Shown one piece after another: positions 27,706-36,995 of a stretch of DNA of 64,000 bases. The position numbers and the translations under genes were made by a program. This DNA comes from Hyphomicrobium sp. 99. Lineage in GTDB: Bacteria; Pseudomonadota; Alphaproteobacteria; Rhizobiales; Hyphomicrobiaceae. Every line of letters starts with the position of its first letter. Position 1 is the first letter of the stretch. The notes below the pieces were generated by a model. That model saw only the letters and a program-made list of their open reading frames with translations, was not told the DNA's origin and ran no database searches. The DNA lies in NCBI RefSeq assembly GCF_000384335.2, contig NZ_KQ031382.1, positions 62,001 to 126,000 on the forward strand. The letters are read 5' to 3'.

Positions 27706-30006
27706 GTGGGAAACGTGACATCGTTTTTTTCGGAATCTTGGGCGAAAGCGCTTCGTCGTAAGCCGGTGCTGCACGCCGTTGCCGCTTTCGGCACAACTCT
27801 GGCGGCGGCCGGCATCTTCCCATCATCGATCGGGCACGCGACCGAAAAAGCGGAAGCGGCGCAGCGGCCACCCCTCGTGATGCAGGTCTTTGTCACCACA
27901 AGAAACGACGACTGCTATGACAACGGGCAATTGAAAGCTATCAAGCGCCTCACAACGCTCGCCCAGCACCGCATCAATCGCGAGGGCGGAATAGCCGGCC
28001 GCAAGATTGTCGTGAACATCCTCGACGATCAGCGTTCTCAAGAGAACACGACGGCAAACTTGGCGACTGCGATTGCCGATCCGCTGACGATTGCAATGAT
28101 CGGCCTGTCGAACGCGACGCGCGCCAAAGCGGCCTTCGATGCGAACGGCAAAGATCTTAAAGCGAGTGGCATCCCATTCGTGTCGGACATCTCCGTGACC
28201 GACATCATAAGAGACTATCCGAACGTCTTCACGACACGCGCCGCCGAGGACGAGGAGCGCATGCCGGTTATTGCCGAATTCGTGAAGGAGTCGCATTTCG
28301 AGCGGCCCGCATTCATCGGCATTCAATCCCTGTTGGCGAGCACCAATCTCGGCGATAGCCTGAACAAGTATCTCGGCGGCCTTGCCGCCGACCAGCGTTT
28401 GAAACTCGTGGCGGACAAACTCGATCCCGGCGAAGTTGCCGCCGCGGTCGCCGATCTCAAATCCAAGAACGTCGGAATCGTTTTCTTGAGCGTCGGCGGC
28501 GACCGCATGAAAGACGTCGTGAAGCAGTTTCAGGACGCAGGCTTCACGCCACCGCTGTTCGTGACGGGCCGCATCGAGACACTGGCGGGTCAGGGCGCAG
28601 ACGCCTACCCGAACGATGTCTATCAGCTTGCCTGGGACGGACTGCCGGACGTCTATAGCGAGAGACTGCGCGAGCTGATTTGGAGCACGGCGTCTCCTGC
28701 CCAATGGATCTTCGAGGGCAAGAAGAATGCTGGAGCTCCGGGCTGGAAGGACGGAACCTGCAAACCGCGAGATGAGGATATCCCACTCAACGCTCTCGAT
28801 AATGACAACATGCGCGCCCTTTCCGTGGGCTCACAATACGCCGATATCGTCGGCCTGATCGCGGAGGCGGCACGCTCGGCGGAGGCCACCGCCGAAATAC
28901 CCGACCTCCGCAAGCTGATCGTCCAGCAGCTGCAGACCGCTTATGCGTCCGGGCGCGGAATATTCAAGGGACGGTTCGACAATTGGTCGTTCCAGCCTGC
29001 ATCTCGCGCCGCAGCCCGAACGCCGCTGATCCTCATGCTGCCGCACGGGCGAGGTCAAACACAGCTCGCTCCGTTGCAATTCCTGCATTTGCGCAATCAA
29101 AGTCTTCAGCGGATCGATACGCTTTATGCCGACATCGACCTCATTCACGCGGAGCGTATCGACGATACCGACAAGACGTTCTTCGCCGACTTTTATCTTT
29201 CGATGAACGATCGCGGCGGCGCATCAATCGAGCAGATCGAATTCGCGAACGCCTACCTCGAGCCGGGCTCGAACGATCGCCAGATAACCGTGCGCGCCCT
29301 GCACGACGGCAGTCAAAGTGCTGCCTACCCCGATCACATGAAGATCTATCAGGTGACGGGCAAGTTCGTGTATTCGCCGGATCTGAGAAACTATCCTTTC
29401 GATACGCAGCGTTTCGCGATCGATCTCAGGCCGAAGAACGGCGGCAACCCGTTTATCGTGCAACCGCCGCCGCAAAAAGTACGGGATCACGTAGTGACGG
29501 TCGATGGCTGGGACCCGAAGGACCAATATGTCGGATACGATCAGGACTTCGTGCGCACGGTCGACGCGCAAACACTCGAGCCAAGCGTGTTCCCCTTTTA
29601 TAAGGCGAGCTTCGTGTGGCTGATGAAACGCGAAACAACGGATTACTTTCTCAGAGTCGTCGTGCCGTTGGGCTTCATCCTGATCATCGCGTATTTGTCG
29701 ATTTTCATCTCGACGCATCACTTCGAGGCGATCGTGACGATACAGGTAACGGCGTTGCTCTCGGCAGTCGCGTTGTATCTCGCTCTACCGAAGCTCGACG
29801 CAAATACCGAAACGCTCTCGGACCAGATGTTCCTGTTCACATACCTGATGTTGAGCGTGATCATCGCCATTACGATCGCGCGCGAGAACAAACGGATCGA
29901 GCCGATCCGATGGTTGAGAAAAAGTCTCGTCTTCCTTCACATCATCGCGGTTCCAGCAGCGGTCGGGGCGATGGCCTACTACGTCTACCTTGCGAGCACC
30001 GCGTAA
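27706..30006 (+). CDS. Pentameric ligand-gated ion channel fused to a periplasmic-binding-protein domain
   Basis: A 766-residue inner-membrane protein. A signal-type segment (about 20-45) is followed by a type I periplasmic-binding domain of the Leu/Ile/Val receptor kind (about 58-430: INREGGIAGRKIVVNILDDQ, KASGIPFVSDISVTD). Then comes a beta-sandwich of the pLGIC ligand-binding fold (about 470-645) with the Pro-loop YPFDTQ (563-568), and four helices: M1 648-669 with Pro654, M2 673-694, M3 706-725, M4 739-763. M2 aligns without gaps to GLIC: Glu674 at -2', then T2', T6', L9', A13', L16'. A Glu at -2' predicts a cation-selective pore. The start codon is GTG (27706 or 27715). It stands alone, convergent with a LysR gene. 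Confidence 0.9.
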   Translation: MGNVTSFFSESWAKALRRKPVLHAVAAFGTTLAAAGIFPSSIGHATEKAEAAQRPPLVMQVFVTTRNDDCYDNGQLKAIKRLTTLAQHRINREGGIAGRKIVVNILDDQRSQENTTANLATAIADPLTIAMIGLSNATRAKAAFDANGKDLKASGIPFVSDISVTDIIRDYPNVFTTRAAEDEERMPVIAEFVKESHFERPAFIGIQSLLASTNLGDSLNKYLGGLAADQRLKLVADKLDPGEVAAAVADLKSKNVGIVFLSVGGDRMKDVVKQFQDAGFTPPLFVTGRIETLAGQGADAYPNDVYQLAWDGLPDVYSERLRELIWSTASPAQWIFEGKKNAGAPGWKDGTCKPRDEDIPLNALDNDNMRALSVGSQYADIVGLIAEAARSAEATAEIPDLRKLIVQQLQTAYASGRGIFKGRFDNWSFQPASRAAARTPLILMLPHGRGQTQLAPLQFLHLRNQSLQRIDTLYADIDLIHAERIDDTDKTFFADFYLSMNDRGGASIEQIEFANAYLEPGSNDRQITVRALHDGSQSAAYPDHMKIYQVTGKFVYSPDLRNYPFDTQRFAIDLRPKNGGNPFIVQPPPQKVRDHVVTVDGWDPKDQYVGYDQDFVRTVDAQTLEPSVFPFYKASFVWLMKRETTDYFLRVVVPLGFILIIAYLSIFISTHHFEAIVTIQVTALLSAVALYLALPKLDANTETLSDQMFLFTYLMLSVIIAITIARENKRIEPIRWLRKSLVFLHIIAVPAAVGAMAYYVYLASTA

Positions 30007-30025
30007 CATCGCGGTCGCGTATCGC

Positions 30026-30955
30026 TCAGGAAAATATGCTTTCCGGCCGAACCTTTTTTAAGACTTCAGTGAAGGCTGCCACCGCCGGATTGCGAGACTG
30101 CGCCGCCCCCTCGCGCCCGCTGAATACAGCGGCTAACTCCCACTTAATGGCGGGCTTTCTGAGCGTCGTTATTCCGATCCTCGGCACAGTGGAACTCGCA
30201 GCCCGCGCTGTGACGAACGTGCCTGGTACGAGAGCAATTCCGAAACCACGCGCGACGAGATCGAGAAGGACCTGCACGTCGCCGACTTCCAGCGCCGTCT
30301 TGCGCGAAACGTTGATCGACGCGAACGCCCGATCGACGATACGCCGTGTTCCCTGATCGAGCTGAAAATCGACGAAAGTCTCGCCGGCGAGACTGTGAAG
30401 GGAAACGCATTGACGTTCGGCGAGCGGATGATCCAGGGGATGGGCCACGATCAGACGGTCGGATGCAATCGGCATCGAGACGATCTCGCGGTTCTTTTCA
30501 TAAAGGGGAAGGAAAGCCAGATCGATGCTGCCGTCCTTCACCTTGCCCATCAGGTTCGCCGCTGTGCTGTGGCAAAGACGAATTTCGACGTCGGGGTGCA
30601 GCGCGTGGAATTCCCCGAGCAACAGCGGAAGGTCGAAAAAGGCATTGAGACTGGCACACGTCCCGAGGCTCAACGTTCCCCGCTCCAGACCATTGATCGC
30701 CGCGACCGCGCGCCGCGCGTCGTGGACACCCGCGATGATCTGAAGCGCTCTCTCGTAGAGAACGCGTCCTGCGATGGTCAGCTCGACCCGGCGCGTCGTC
30801 CGCACGAAAAGAGCAGCGCCCATTTCCTGCTCTAAAGCCCGAATAGAGGCTGAAAGCCCGGATTGAACAATATTCATTCTCCGGGCGGCCCGGGTGAAAT
30901 GCTGCTCTTCCGCCGCAGCAACGAAATGTTCGAGTTGCTTGAGGTCCATGCCCAC
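30026..30955 (-). CDS. LysR-family transcriptional regulator
   Basis: A 309-residue LysR regulator: winged helix-turn-helix at residues 1-62 (QHFTRAARRMNIVQSGLSASIRALEQEMGAALF) and a type 2 periplasmic-binding-like effector domain to the end. The usual start is MDLKQLEHF, two codons after the first ATG. It is divergent from the RND efflux operon at 31222 with 266 bp between, the classic layout for a LysR controlling its neighbour, so it probably regulates that pump. It converges with the ion-channel gene with only 19 bp between stops. Confidence 0.9.
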   Translation of the reverse strand: MGMDLKQLEHFVAAAEEQHFTRAARRMNIVQSGLSASIRALEQEMGAALFVRTTRRVELTIAGRVLYERALQIIAGVHDARRAVAAINGLERGTLSLGTCASLNAFFDLPLLLGEFHALHPDVEIRLCHSTAANLMGKVKDGSIDLAFLPLYEKNREIVSMPIASDRLIVAHPLDHPLAERQCVSLHSLAGETFVDFQLDQGTRRIVDRAFASINVSRKTALEVGDVQVLLDLVARGFGIALVPGTFVTARAASSTVPRIGITTLRKPAIKWELAAVFSGREGAAQSRNPAVAAFTEVLKKVRPESIFS

Positions 30956-31221
30956 CCGGCGATTAATCTATATAATCGAACAATAGCATCCTAACATACT
31001 ATTGGACAGATGAGCCGTGGACCCCCATTTGTGGCAATCGGGGCCATTCGTCGAGTCTCTTGGGCTGACGTGATGAATTGGCGACAGGTTTTAAGACCGT
31101 GCGCTTTCGTCACCCATCGAAGACGCGTTTCGACAGACGGAACCCAAAACTTCGTCAGTTTCAGGCTGGGGACGATAGCTGGTTCCAAATTTCTAGCCGG
31201 CGATGTGGAGATCTCTGAAGC

Positions 31222-34200
31222 ATGGCTGCATTGGTGCGAATAGCGCTGCGGTCGCCGTACACGTTTGTCGTGTTGGCGTTGCTCATCCTGCTCACCGGCG
31301 GCTTGGCGGCTTTGCGCACGCCAATCGATATCTTCCCCGATATTCGTATCCCTGTCATCGCCACCGTTTGGCAATATACAGGCCTTCCCCCCGATGAGAT
31401 GGCCGGCCGGATAACTACGCCGTTCGAGCGCGTCCTGACGACGACCGTCAACGACATCGAGCATATCGAGGCGAATTCGTATAACGGCATCGGCGTCGTC
31501 AAGATCTTCTTCCAGCCGGGCGCCGATATCCGCACTGCCAACGCGCAGGTGACGGCGGTATCGCAGACGCTGCTGAAGCAGCTGCCGCCCGGTTCGACGC
31601 CGCCGCTCATCCTCAACTACAGCGCCTCGACCGTGCCGATCGTGCAGCTGGCACTCGGCGGCGATGGTCTGACCGAACAGAACCTATCCGACCTCGCCAT
31701 GAACATGATCCGGACGCGGCTCGTGACCGTGCCGGGGGCAGCCGTGCCCTACCCGTTCGGCGGCAAGACGCGGCAGATCCAGATCGATCTCGACGATACG
31801 GCCCTCCATGCAAAGGGCCTCTCTGCTCAAGACGTCTCGAACGCCTTCGCCGCGCAGAACCTGATCAATCCGGTCGGCACCCAAAAAATCGGCGGCACCG
31901 AATATACGATGCAGCTGAACAATGCGCCGTCCGACATCAACGCCTTGGGCGACTTGCCGATCAAAGCGGTCAACGGCGCGATGGTCTATATCCGCGACGT
32001 CGCCCACGTCCGCGACGGAAATCCTCCGCAACAGAACATCGTGCACGTCAACGGCAACCGCTCGGTGCTGCTGTCGGTCCTGAAAAACGGCGCGGTTTCC
32101 ACACTCGCCATCATCCAAGGCATCAAGGACAAACTGCAGGAAATCAAACCCGGTCTGCCCGACGCGTTGACGATCTCGCTGCTCGGCGATCAGTCCGTCT
32201 TCGTCCGCGCCGCGGTTGAAAACGTCATCCACGAAGGCGTTCTCGCCGCCGCTTTGACGAGCGTGATGATCCTTCTTTTCTTGGGCAGCGTCCGTTCGAC
32301 GATCATCATCGCGACCTCGATTCCGCTGGCCGTATTGGCCTCAGTGGCTATGCTTTCGGCGCTCGGAGAAACCCTGAACGTCATGACGCTCGGCGGCTTG
32401 GCGCTCGCCGTCGGCATTCTCGTCGACGAAGCAACGGTGACGATCGAAAACATCAACTACCATCTGGAACAGGGCAAGGACGTCGAGACCGCCATTCTCG
32501 ACGGCGCCGATCAGATCGCGACACCCGCGTTCGTGTCGATGCTTTGCATATGTATCGTCTTCGTCCCGATGTTCTTCCTCGAAGGCGTCGCGCGGTTTCT
32601 GTTCGTTCCGATGGCCGAAGCCGTCGTATTTGCCATGGTTGCATCCTTCATCCTGTCGCGCACGCTCGTGCCGACCATGGCCAAGTATCTGTTGAAGCCA
32701 CACGATCACGACGCGGCGACAAGGCCGACGCGCAATCCGTTCGCTCTGTTTCAGCGCGGCTTCGAGCATCGCTTCGAGAGAATGCGCATCGCCTATCATG
32801 ACCTGCTCGAAAGCGCGCTGGCACATCGAACGATCGTCCTGATATTCGCGTTCGGATTTATCGCAGCATCGTTCTTGTTGACGCCCTACCTCGGCCGCAA
32901 CTTCTTCCCTGCCGTCGATTCCGGCCAAATCCTGATGCATGTCCGGCTTGACGTCGGCACGCGCGTCGAGGAAAGCGCCCGGAAATTCGCGCAAATTCAA
33001 GATGCCATTCGCGAAGTCATAGCGCCGGAAGATCTGGCCGCCATGGTCGACAACATCGGCATGCCCGTCAGCGGCATCAACACGTCTTATAATAACACCG
33101 GCATGATCGGCCCGCAGGATGGCGATATCCAGGTGGCGCTGAACCACGGGCATCGCCCGACGCCCGAATATGTCAAAGAACTCCGCGACGAACTCCCGAA
33201 GCGCTTCCCCGGAGCCACCTTCTCGTTTCTGCCTGCCGATATCGTCAGTCAGATTTTGAATTTCGGCGCGCCGACGCCCATCGATCTCCAGATCAGAGGA
33301 CCGAAGCTCGGCCCGAACTTCGACTATGCCGAAAAGATTTTACGGCAGATAAAGCTGATCCCGGGCGTAGCCGACGCGCGCATCCAGCAATCGCGAGAAA
33401 ACCCGGGCTTCAAGGTGAACGTAGACCGCTCGCGCGCACAATACGTCGGCGTGACCGAGAAGGACGTCACCGCAAGCTTGAGCACGAGCCTCGCCGGAAC
33501 AAGTCAGGTGAACCCCACTTACTGGCTCAACAAGAGCAACGGCGTCACCTATCCGATCGTGATCCAGACACCGCAGTACAAGATCGACTCGCTGAGGTCT
33601 CTGGAGAACATGCCGATCACCGCCGACGGCGCGCCGGCGCCTCAAATTCTCGGGGCAGTCGCAAGTGTCGAACGCACGACGAGTAACGCCGTCGTCTCGC
33701 AATACGACATCCAGTCCATGGTTCAGATCCTGACCACGACCGAAGGGCGTGACCTCGGCGCCGTCGCCGCCGACATCCAGAAAATCGTCGATGAAACCAA
33801 AGCGGATCTTCCCAAGGGCGCAACCGCCGTTCTCCTCGGGCAGGTACGGACAATGAACGGCGCCTATGCCGGAATGTTGTTCGGTCTCCTCGGCGCCATC
33901 GTGCTTATATACCTGCTGATTGTCGTGAACTTCCAATCCTGGGGCGATCCGCTCGTGATCATCATGGCGCTTCCGGCAGCTTTGGTCGGCATTGTCTGGA
34001 TGCTATTCGTCACGGGCACGACACTGTCGGTACCCGCCTTGACCGGGGCAATCATGTGCATGGGCGTCGCAACCGCAAACGCCGTTCTGGTCGTCAGTTT
34101 CGCTCGCGAGCGCCTTGCTGAGCACGGCGATCCGATCCAAGCCGCGCTCGAGTCCGGCTACGTGCGTATCCGTCCCGTTCTGATGACGGCGCTCGCCATG

Positions 34201-34410
34201 GTGATCGGCATGGCGCCGATGGCATTGGGTCTCGGTGAAGGCGGCGAACAGAACGCCCCGCTTGGTCGCGCAGTCATTGGCGGACTTCTGTTCGCGACAG
34301 TAGCCACATTGTTCATTGTGCCAATCATTTTCAGTCTGATGCACCGGCGGAAGTCTGCCAGCTCATCGTCGCCGCAAGGTGCAGTCCCAGGAGAATTCCA
34401 TGCTGCCTGA
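31222..34410 (+). CDS. RND efflux transporter, inner-membrane pump
   Basis: A 1062-residue RND pump of the hydrophobe/amphiphile efflux type, driven by protons. It has the expected 12-helix pattern with two large periplasmic loops; N-terminal PIDIFPDIRIPVIAT and the helix-4 motif GILVDEATVTIENI are diagnostic. The proton-relay pair is Asp-Glu (LVDE) where AcrB has Asp407-Asp408; the first Asp is kept. It is followed at once by its adaptor (11-bp overlap), but no outer-membrane channel gene is nearby. The substrate is unknown; in many systems of this layout drugs or solvents are exported. Confidence 0.93.
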   Translation: MAALVRIALRSPYTFVVLALLILLTGGLAALRTPIDIFPDIRIPVIATVWQYTGLPPDEMAGRITTPFERVLTTTVNDIEHIEANSYNGIGVVKIFFQPGADIRTANAQVTAVSQTLLKQLPPGSTPPLILNYSASTVPIVQLALGGDGLTEQNLSDLAMNMIRTRLVTVPGAAVPYPFGGKTRQIQIDLDDTALHAKGLSAQDVSNAFAAQNLINPVGTQKIGGTEYTMQLNNAPSDINALGDLPIKAVNGAMVYIRDVAHVRDGNPPQQNIVHVNGNRSVLLSVLKNGAVSTLAIIQGIKDKLQEIKPGLPDALTISLLGDQSVFVRAAVENVIHEGVLAAALTSVMILLFLGSVRSTIIIATSIPLAVLASVAMLSALGETLNVMTLGGLALAVGILVDEATVTIENINYHLEQGKDVETAILDGADQIATPAFVSMLCICIVFVPMFFLEGVARFLFVPMAEAVVFAMVASFILSRTLVPTMAKYLLKPHDHDAATRPTRNPFALFQRGFEHRFERMRIAYHDLLESALAHRTIVLIFAFGFIAASFLLTPYLGRNFFPAVDSGQILMHVRLDVGTRVEESARKFAQIQDAIREVIAPEDLAAMVDNIGMPVSGINTSYNNTGMIGPQDGDIQVALNHGHRPTPEYVKELRDELPKRFPGATFSFLPADIVSQILNFGAPTPIDLQIRGPKLGPNFDYAEKILRQIKLIPGVADARIQQSRENPGFKVNVDRSRAQYVGVTEKDVTASLSTSLAGTSQVNPTYWLNKSNGVTYPIVIQTPQYKIDSLRSLENMPITADGAPAPQILGAVASVERTTSNAVVSQYDIQSMVQILTTTEGRDLGAVAADIQKIVDETKADLPKGATAVLLGQVRTMNGAYAGMLFGLLGAIVLIYLLIVVNFQSWGDPLVIIMALPAALVGIVWMLFVTGTTLSVPALTGAIMCMGVATANAVLVVSFARERLAEHGDPIQAALESGYVRIRPVLMTALAMVIGMAPMALGLGEGGEQNAPLGRAVIGGLLFATVATLFIVPIIFSLMHRRKSASSSSPQGAVPGEFHAA

Positions 34411-35614
34411 AAAGACCGCCGACAAGCCCCGGCGATCACGCTGGAAGACCCCGATCGTGGCCATCCTGTTTATCGGCGGCGCCGCTTTTCTTGCCTTCAC
34501 CGGCATTACGAGCCGCGAGCAGAGCGTCGCGCAATTGAAGAACAAATCTGCCGTCCGCGCCGTCCCGACGGTCGCCGCCTCAGTGCCCGCCATTCAGCCG
34601 AGCATCGGCTTGCTCGACCTGCCGGGCCGCTTGGACGCCTACTATCAGGCGGCGCTTTTCGCGCGCGTGAGCGGCTACGTGGCGAGCCGCAACGCCGACA
34701 TCGGCACGCACGTAAAAACGGGAGACGTTCTCGCGACGATCGATGCGCCCGATCTTGACCAGCAGCTGTCTCAGGCAGAGTCCGATCTGAATAACGCCAA
34801 GGCCAACGCCGCCCTGGCCGCCATCACAAATCAACGCTTCCAGGCGCTTTTGCCGAACAGCTACGTCACCCATCAGCAGGCCGACGAAAAGCAATCCGAC
34901 CTCGAGTCGAAGAACGCGATGGTGAAGTCCGCGCAAGCCAACGTCGATCGGCTTAAGGCGCTCACCGCTTACAAGAGCATCGTCGCGCCATTCGACGGCA
35001 TCGTGACCGTGCGCAACACCGACGTCGGGAACTTGATCAATACCGGCAGCTCGACCGGGTCGGAGATGTTTGTCGTCGCCGATGTCCATAAGCTTCGGCT
35101 CTACGTCAACGTCCCCCAGGCCTATGTCCCGATGATCCCGAACGGCACGGTCGGCGTGCTGACCGTCCCCGAGCGGCCCGGTAAAAAGTACGATGCCAAG
35201 GTTGAAGCCTCCTCTGGCGCGGTCGATGTCGCTTCCGGCACGACGCGCATGCAGCTCGTCGTCGATAATGCCGCCGGTGAACTCATGCCCGGCGCCTATG
35301 CCAGCGTTCATTTAACGGTCGGCAACAAGCACGACGTTTTGGTCATCCCGGCGAGCGCCGTCCTGTTCGATAAGGCAGGCTTACGCGTCGCGACCGTCGG
35401 CCCCGACGATAAGGTGCTCCTCAAGCAGATCACGATTGGCCGCGACATGGGCGCGACGATCGAGGTCGCCTCGGGCCTCTCTCCGGAAGACCGGGTGATC
35501 GAAAGCGCTCCCGACGGCATCGTCGATGGCGACCGCGTCAACGTCAAGGAACGGCCGAGTTCCTCGACGGCACCTTCGTCGTCAAATGGACCCACTCCGC
35601 CGAACAAAGGCTGA
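34400..35614 (+). CDS. RND efflux periplasmic adaptor (HlyD/AcrA-like)
   Basis: A 404-residue membrane-fusion protein. The ATG at 34400 has an AGGAG site and overlaps the pump gene by 11 bp; a longer frame has no site. A single N-terminal membrane anchor (TPIVAILFIGGAAFLAFTG) is followed by a biotinyl-lipoyl half-motif (GYVASRNADIGTHVKTGDVLATID), a coiled-coil hairpin (about 120-190), the second lipoyl half (SIVAPFDGIVTVRNTDVGNLI) and beta-barrel domains. The tail is Pro/Ser-rich. The gene lies downstream of the pump, opposite to the usual adaptor-first order. It should link the pump to an outer-membrane channel encoded elsewhere. Confidence 0.93.
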   Translation: MLPEKTADKPRRSRWKTPIVAILFIGGAAFLAFTGITSREQSVAQLKNKSAVRAVPTVAASVPAIQPSIGLLDLPGRLDAYYQAALFARVSGYVASRNADIGTHVKTGDVLATIDAPDLDQQLSQAESDLNNAKANAALAAITNQRFQALLPNSYVTHQQADEKQSDLESKNAMVKSAQANVDRLKALTAYKSIVAPFDGIVTVRNTDVGNLINTGSSTGSEMFVVADVHKLRLYVNVPQAYVPMIPNGTVGVLTVPERPGKKYDAKVEASSGAVDVASGTTRMQLVVDNAAGELMPGAYASVHLTVGNKHDVLVIPASAVLFDKAGLRVATVGPDDKVLLKQITIGRDMGATIEVASGLSPEDRVIESAPDGIVDGDRVNVKERPSSSTAPSSSNGPTPPNKG

Positions 35615-35711
35615 CGCTGACTGATGCTTAAGAGCGCATGCCGATAGCGGGGAACACGGAAGTTGCGCCATGCGTTTCCCGCACATGGATCAACGGAAGG
35701 ATCATGTCCCA

Positions 35712-36035
35712 ATGAGGGTGAGAATTCTTGCCGGCGCCGCGCTGGCGGCTGCAATCCTTGTGAATTCACCTCTATTCGCCGAGCAATCGGTGAACGACAT
35801 TCCGGCAAACGCTCCGGGCGGCGGAAAAAGCATCGAACCGGGCAAGGTTGGCCCAGGCAGCGAAAAGAATTCGCAGATTTCCCCAACGTCGCCGGCCGTT
35901 CCCGTCGAAAAGCAACCGCCGCCGGAGATCAGCCTGCCAGCCGATTCAAGCGCGGGAAGCAGTTCCGGAGAACAGGGCAACGGCCCCGAAGGCACGGCCC
36001 CGCCGCATGATCCTTCATCGCCTGGATTGCAATGA
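35712..36035 (+). CDS. Small secreted Pro/Gly/Ser-rich protein
   Basis: A 107-residue protein with a signal peptide (MRVRILAGAALAAAILVNSPLFA) and a low-complexity mature part rich in Pro, Gly and Ser. It contains PGSEKNSQISPTSP, which resembles PGSENQKTRMLPTSP in the protein at 40272, so the two look like distant paralogues. The mature chain should be unstructured. Function unknown. Confidence 0.65.
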   Translation: MRVRILAGAALAAAILVNSPLFAEQSVNDIPANAPGGGKSIEPGKVGPGSEKNSQISPTSPAVPVEKQPPPEISLPADSSAGSSSGEQGNGPEGTAPPHDPSSPGLQ

Positions 36036-36183
36036 GGGGGCCCGCAGCAACCCCTCGCGATTTAATCAAATGAAGACCGTTGTTATGCGGCGGAATTTGC
36101 CAATTTCAGCGGTCTTCGTTGCATGCATGCCGAATACCGGCGACTGACTCAGGGATCAGACGAGCTAGGCGAGAGACCAGCGC

Positions 36184-36456
36184 ATGTTGAAAGTTTTGGG
36201 CGTAGCAAGTTTTGTATTGGGCTTCGCAACCCTCGTACCGTCAGCGGATGCACACTGGCGTCACCACAATAACTGCTGTTTCAAGCTCGGCTACCACAGA
36301 TACGGACCGCCATACGGCCCGCGCTTCGGCTTCTACACCTACGCCGGTGACCCATTCGCTCGCGACGACTATTACGATGGCCGTCGCTGCTACTACCTGC
36401 ACCACCGAGATTTCTGCCGCGGACCTAAGCCGCTCGAATGGCTTCGCTTCCGCTAA
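36184..36456 (+). CDS. Small secreted Tyr/His/Arg-rich protein
   Basis: A 90-residue protein with a signal peptide (MLKVLGVASFVLGFATLVPSADA) and a mature part very rich in Tyr, His, Arg and Gly (GYHRYGPPYGPRFGFYTY) with four Cys. It has no known domain. A weak ribosome site (AGAGACC) precedes the ATG. Its composition resembles the protein encoded convergently at 36515-36862; metal or heme contact is conceivable from the His/Cys content but is speculation. Confidence 0.6.
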   Translation: MLKVLGVASFVLGFATLVPSADAHWRHHNNCCFKLGYHRYGPPYGPRFGFYTYAGDPFARDDYYDGRRCYYLHHRDFCRGPKPLEWLRFR

Positions 36457-36481
36457 GCCCCGTTACCCCCAGAAAAGCGAA

Positions 36482-36507
36482 CCGGCGCCGCGATGTGCGG
36501 GCGCCGG
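36482..36507. terminator. GC-rich hairpin between convergent genes
   Basis: An 8-bp stem (CCGGCGCC at 36482-36489, GGCGCCGG at 36500-36507) between two convergent small genes. It is not followed by a T-run on either strand, so it is at best a weak bidirectional terminator. Confidence 0.35.
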
Positions 36508-36514
36508 CGCGAGA

Positions 36515-36862
36515 TCACCAGGCCGGTACGCAAACCCGGCGCGGCCGGAAATCAAAGCCGTTGTCAAAATAGCAGTAGCTCGCCGGCACCGCGCGAACCC
36601 GAACAGGAACCGGTACGGCAACCGGGACCGCAACTGGAACCGGTACGGCGTAGACCGGATAGCGCGGCGGCGCGTAATAGCTGCCCGCTGGGTAAAAGCC
36701 ATAAGCTGGATAGAAGCCCCATCCCAGGCGACGGCAATCGCGGCTCGGCGCGTTGTAGCCGTAGGGATCGAATACACACCGCCGATGGTGCGCTTCAGCC
36801 GAAGTTGCAACAGCACAACTCAAAGCTGCCGCAAGAACGGCCGCACACTTCTTATAGAACAT
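36515..36862 (-). CDS. Small secreted protein with a Pro-Val repeat
   Basis: A 115-residue protein with a signal peptide (MFYKKCAAVLAAALSCAVATSAEA), an aromatic/Gly-rich centre (GWGFYPAYGFYPAGSYYAPP) and a PV/AV repeat (VPVPVAVPVAVPVPV) at about residues 74-88, then a Cys-containing end. The DNA under the repeat is itself an imperfect tandem of GGTACCGGTT-like words. No family was recognised. Probably a surface or periplasmic protein. Confidence 0.6.
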   Translation of the reverse strand: MFYKKCAAVLAAALSCAVATSAEAHHRRCVFDPYGYNAPSRDCRRLGWGFYPAYGFYPAGSYYAPPRYPVYAVPVPVAVPVAVPVPVRVRAVPASYCYFDNGFDFRPRRVCVPAW

Positions 36863-36995
36863 GGAAGTCTCCCAGATGCACTCACGACCTGCACATTGGG
36901 AAGGAAGTTAGAACAAGCCGTTATTCACCGGCGGCCCGAGCGAAACTACGGTGAATAAACTCTTGCGTTTACTGGGCCGGACCTCAACAGCCCGG

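Noticed and set aside
32341..33153. A 270-codon minus-strand frame inside the RND pump gene
   Set aside because: Antisense shadow of a high-GC gene; Arg/His-rich and without any motif.
36590..36660. Tandem GGTACCGG-like DNA words considered as a CRISPR or satellite
   Set aside because: The units are short, imperfect, without spacers, and simply encode the Pro-Val repeat of a secreted protein.
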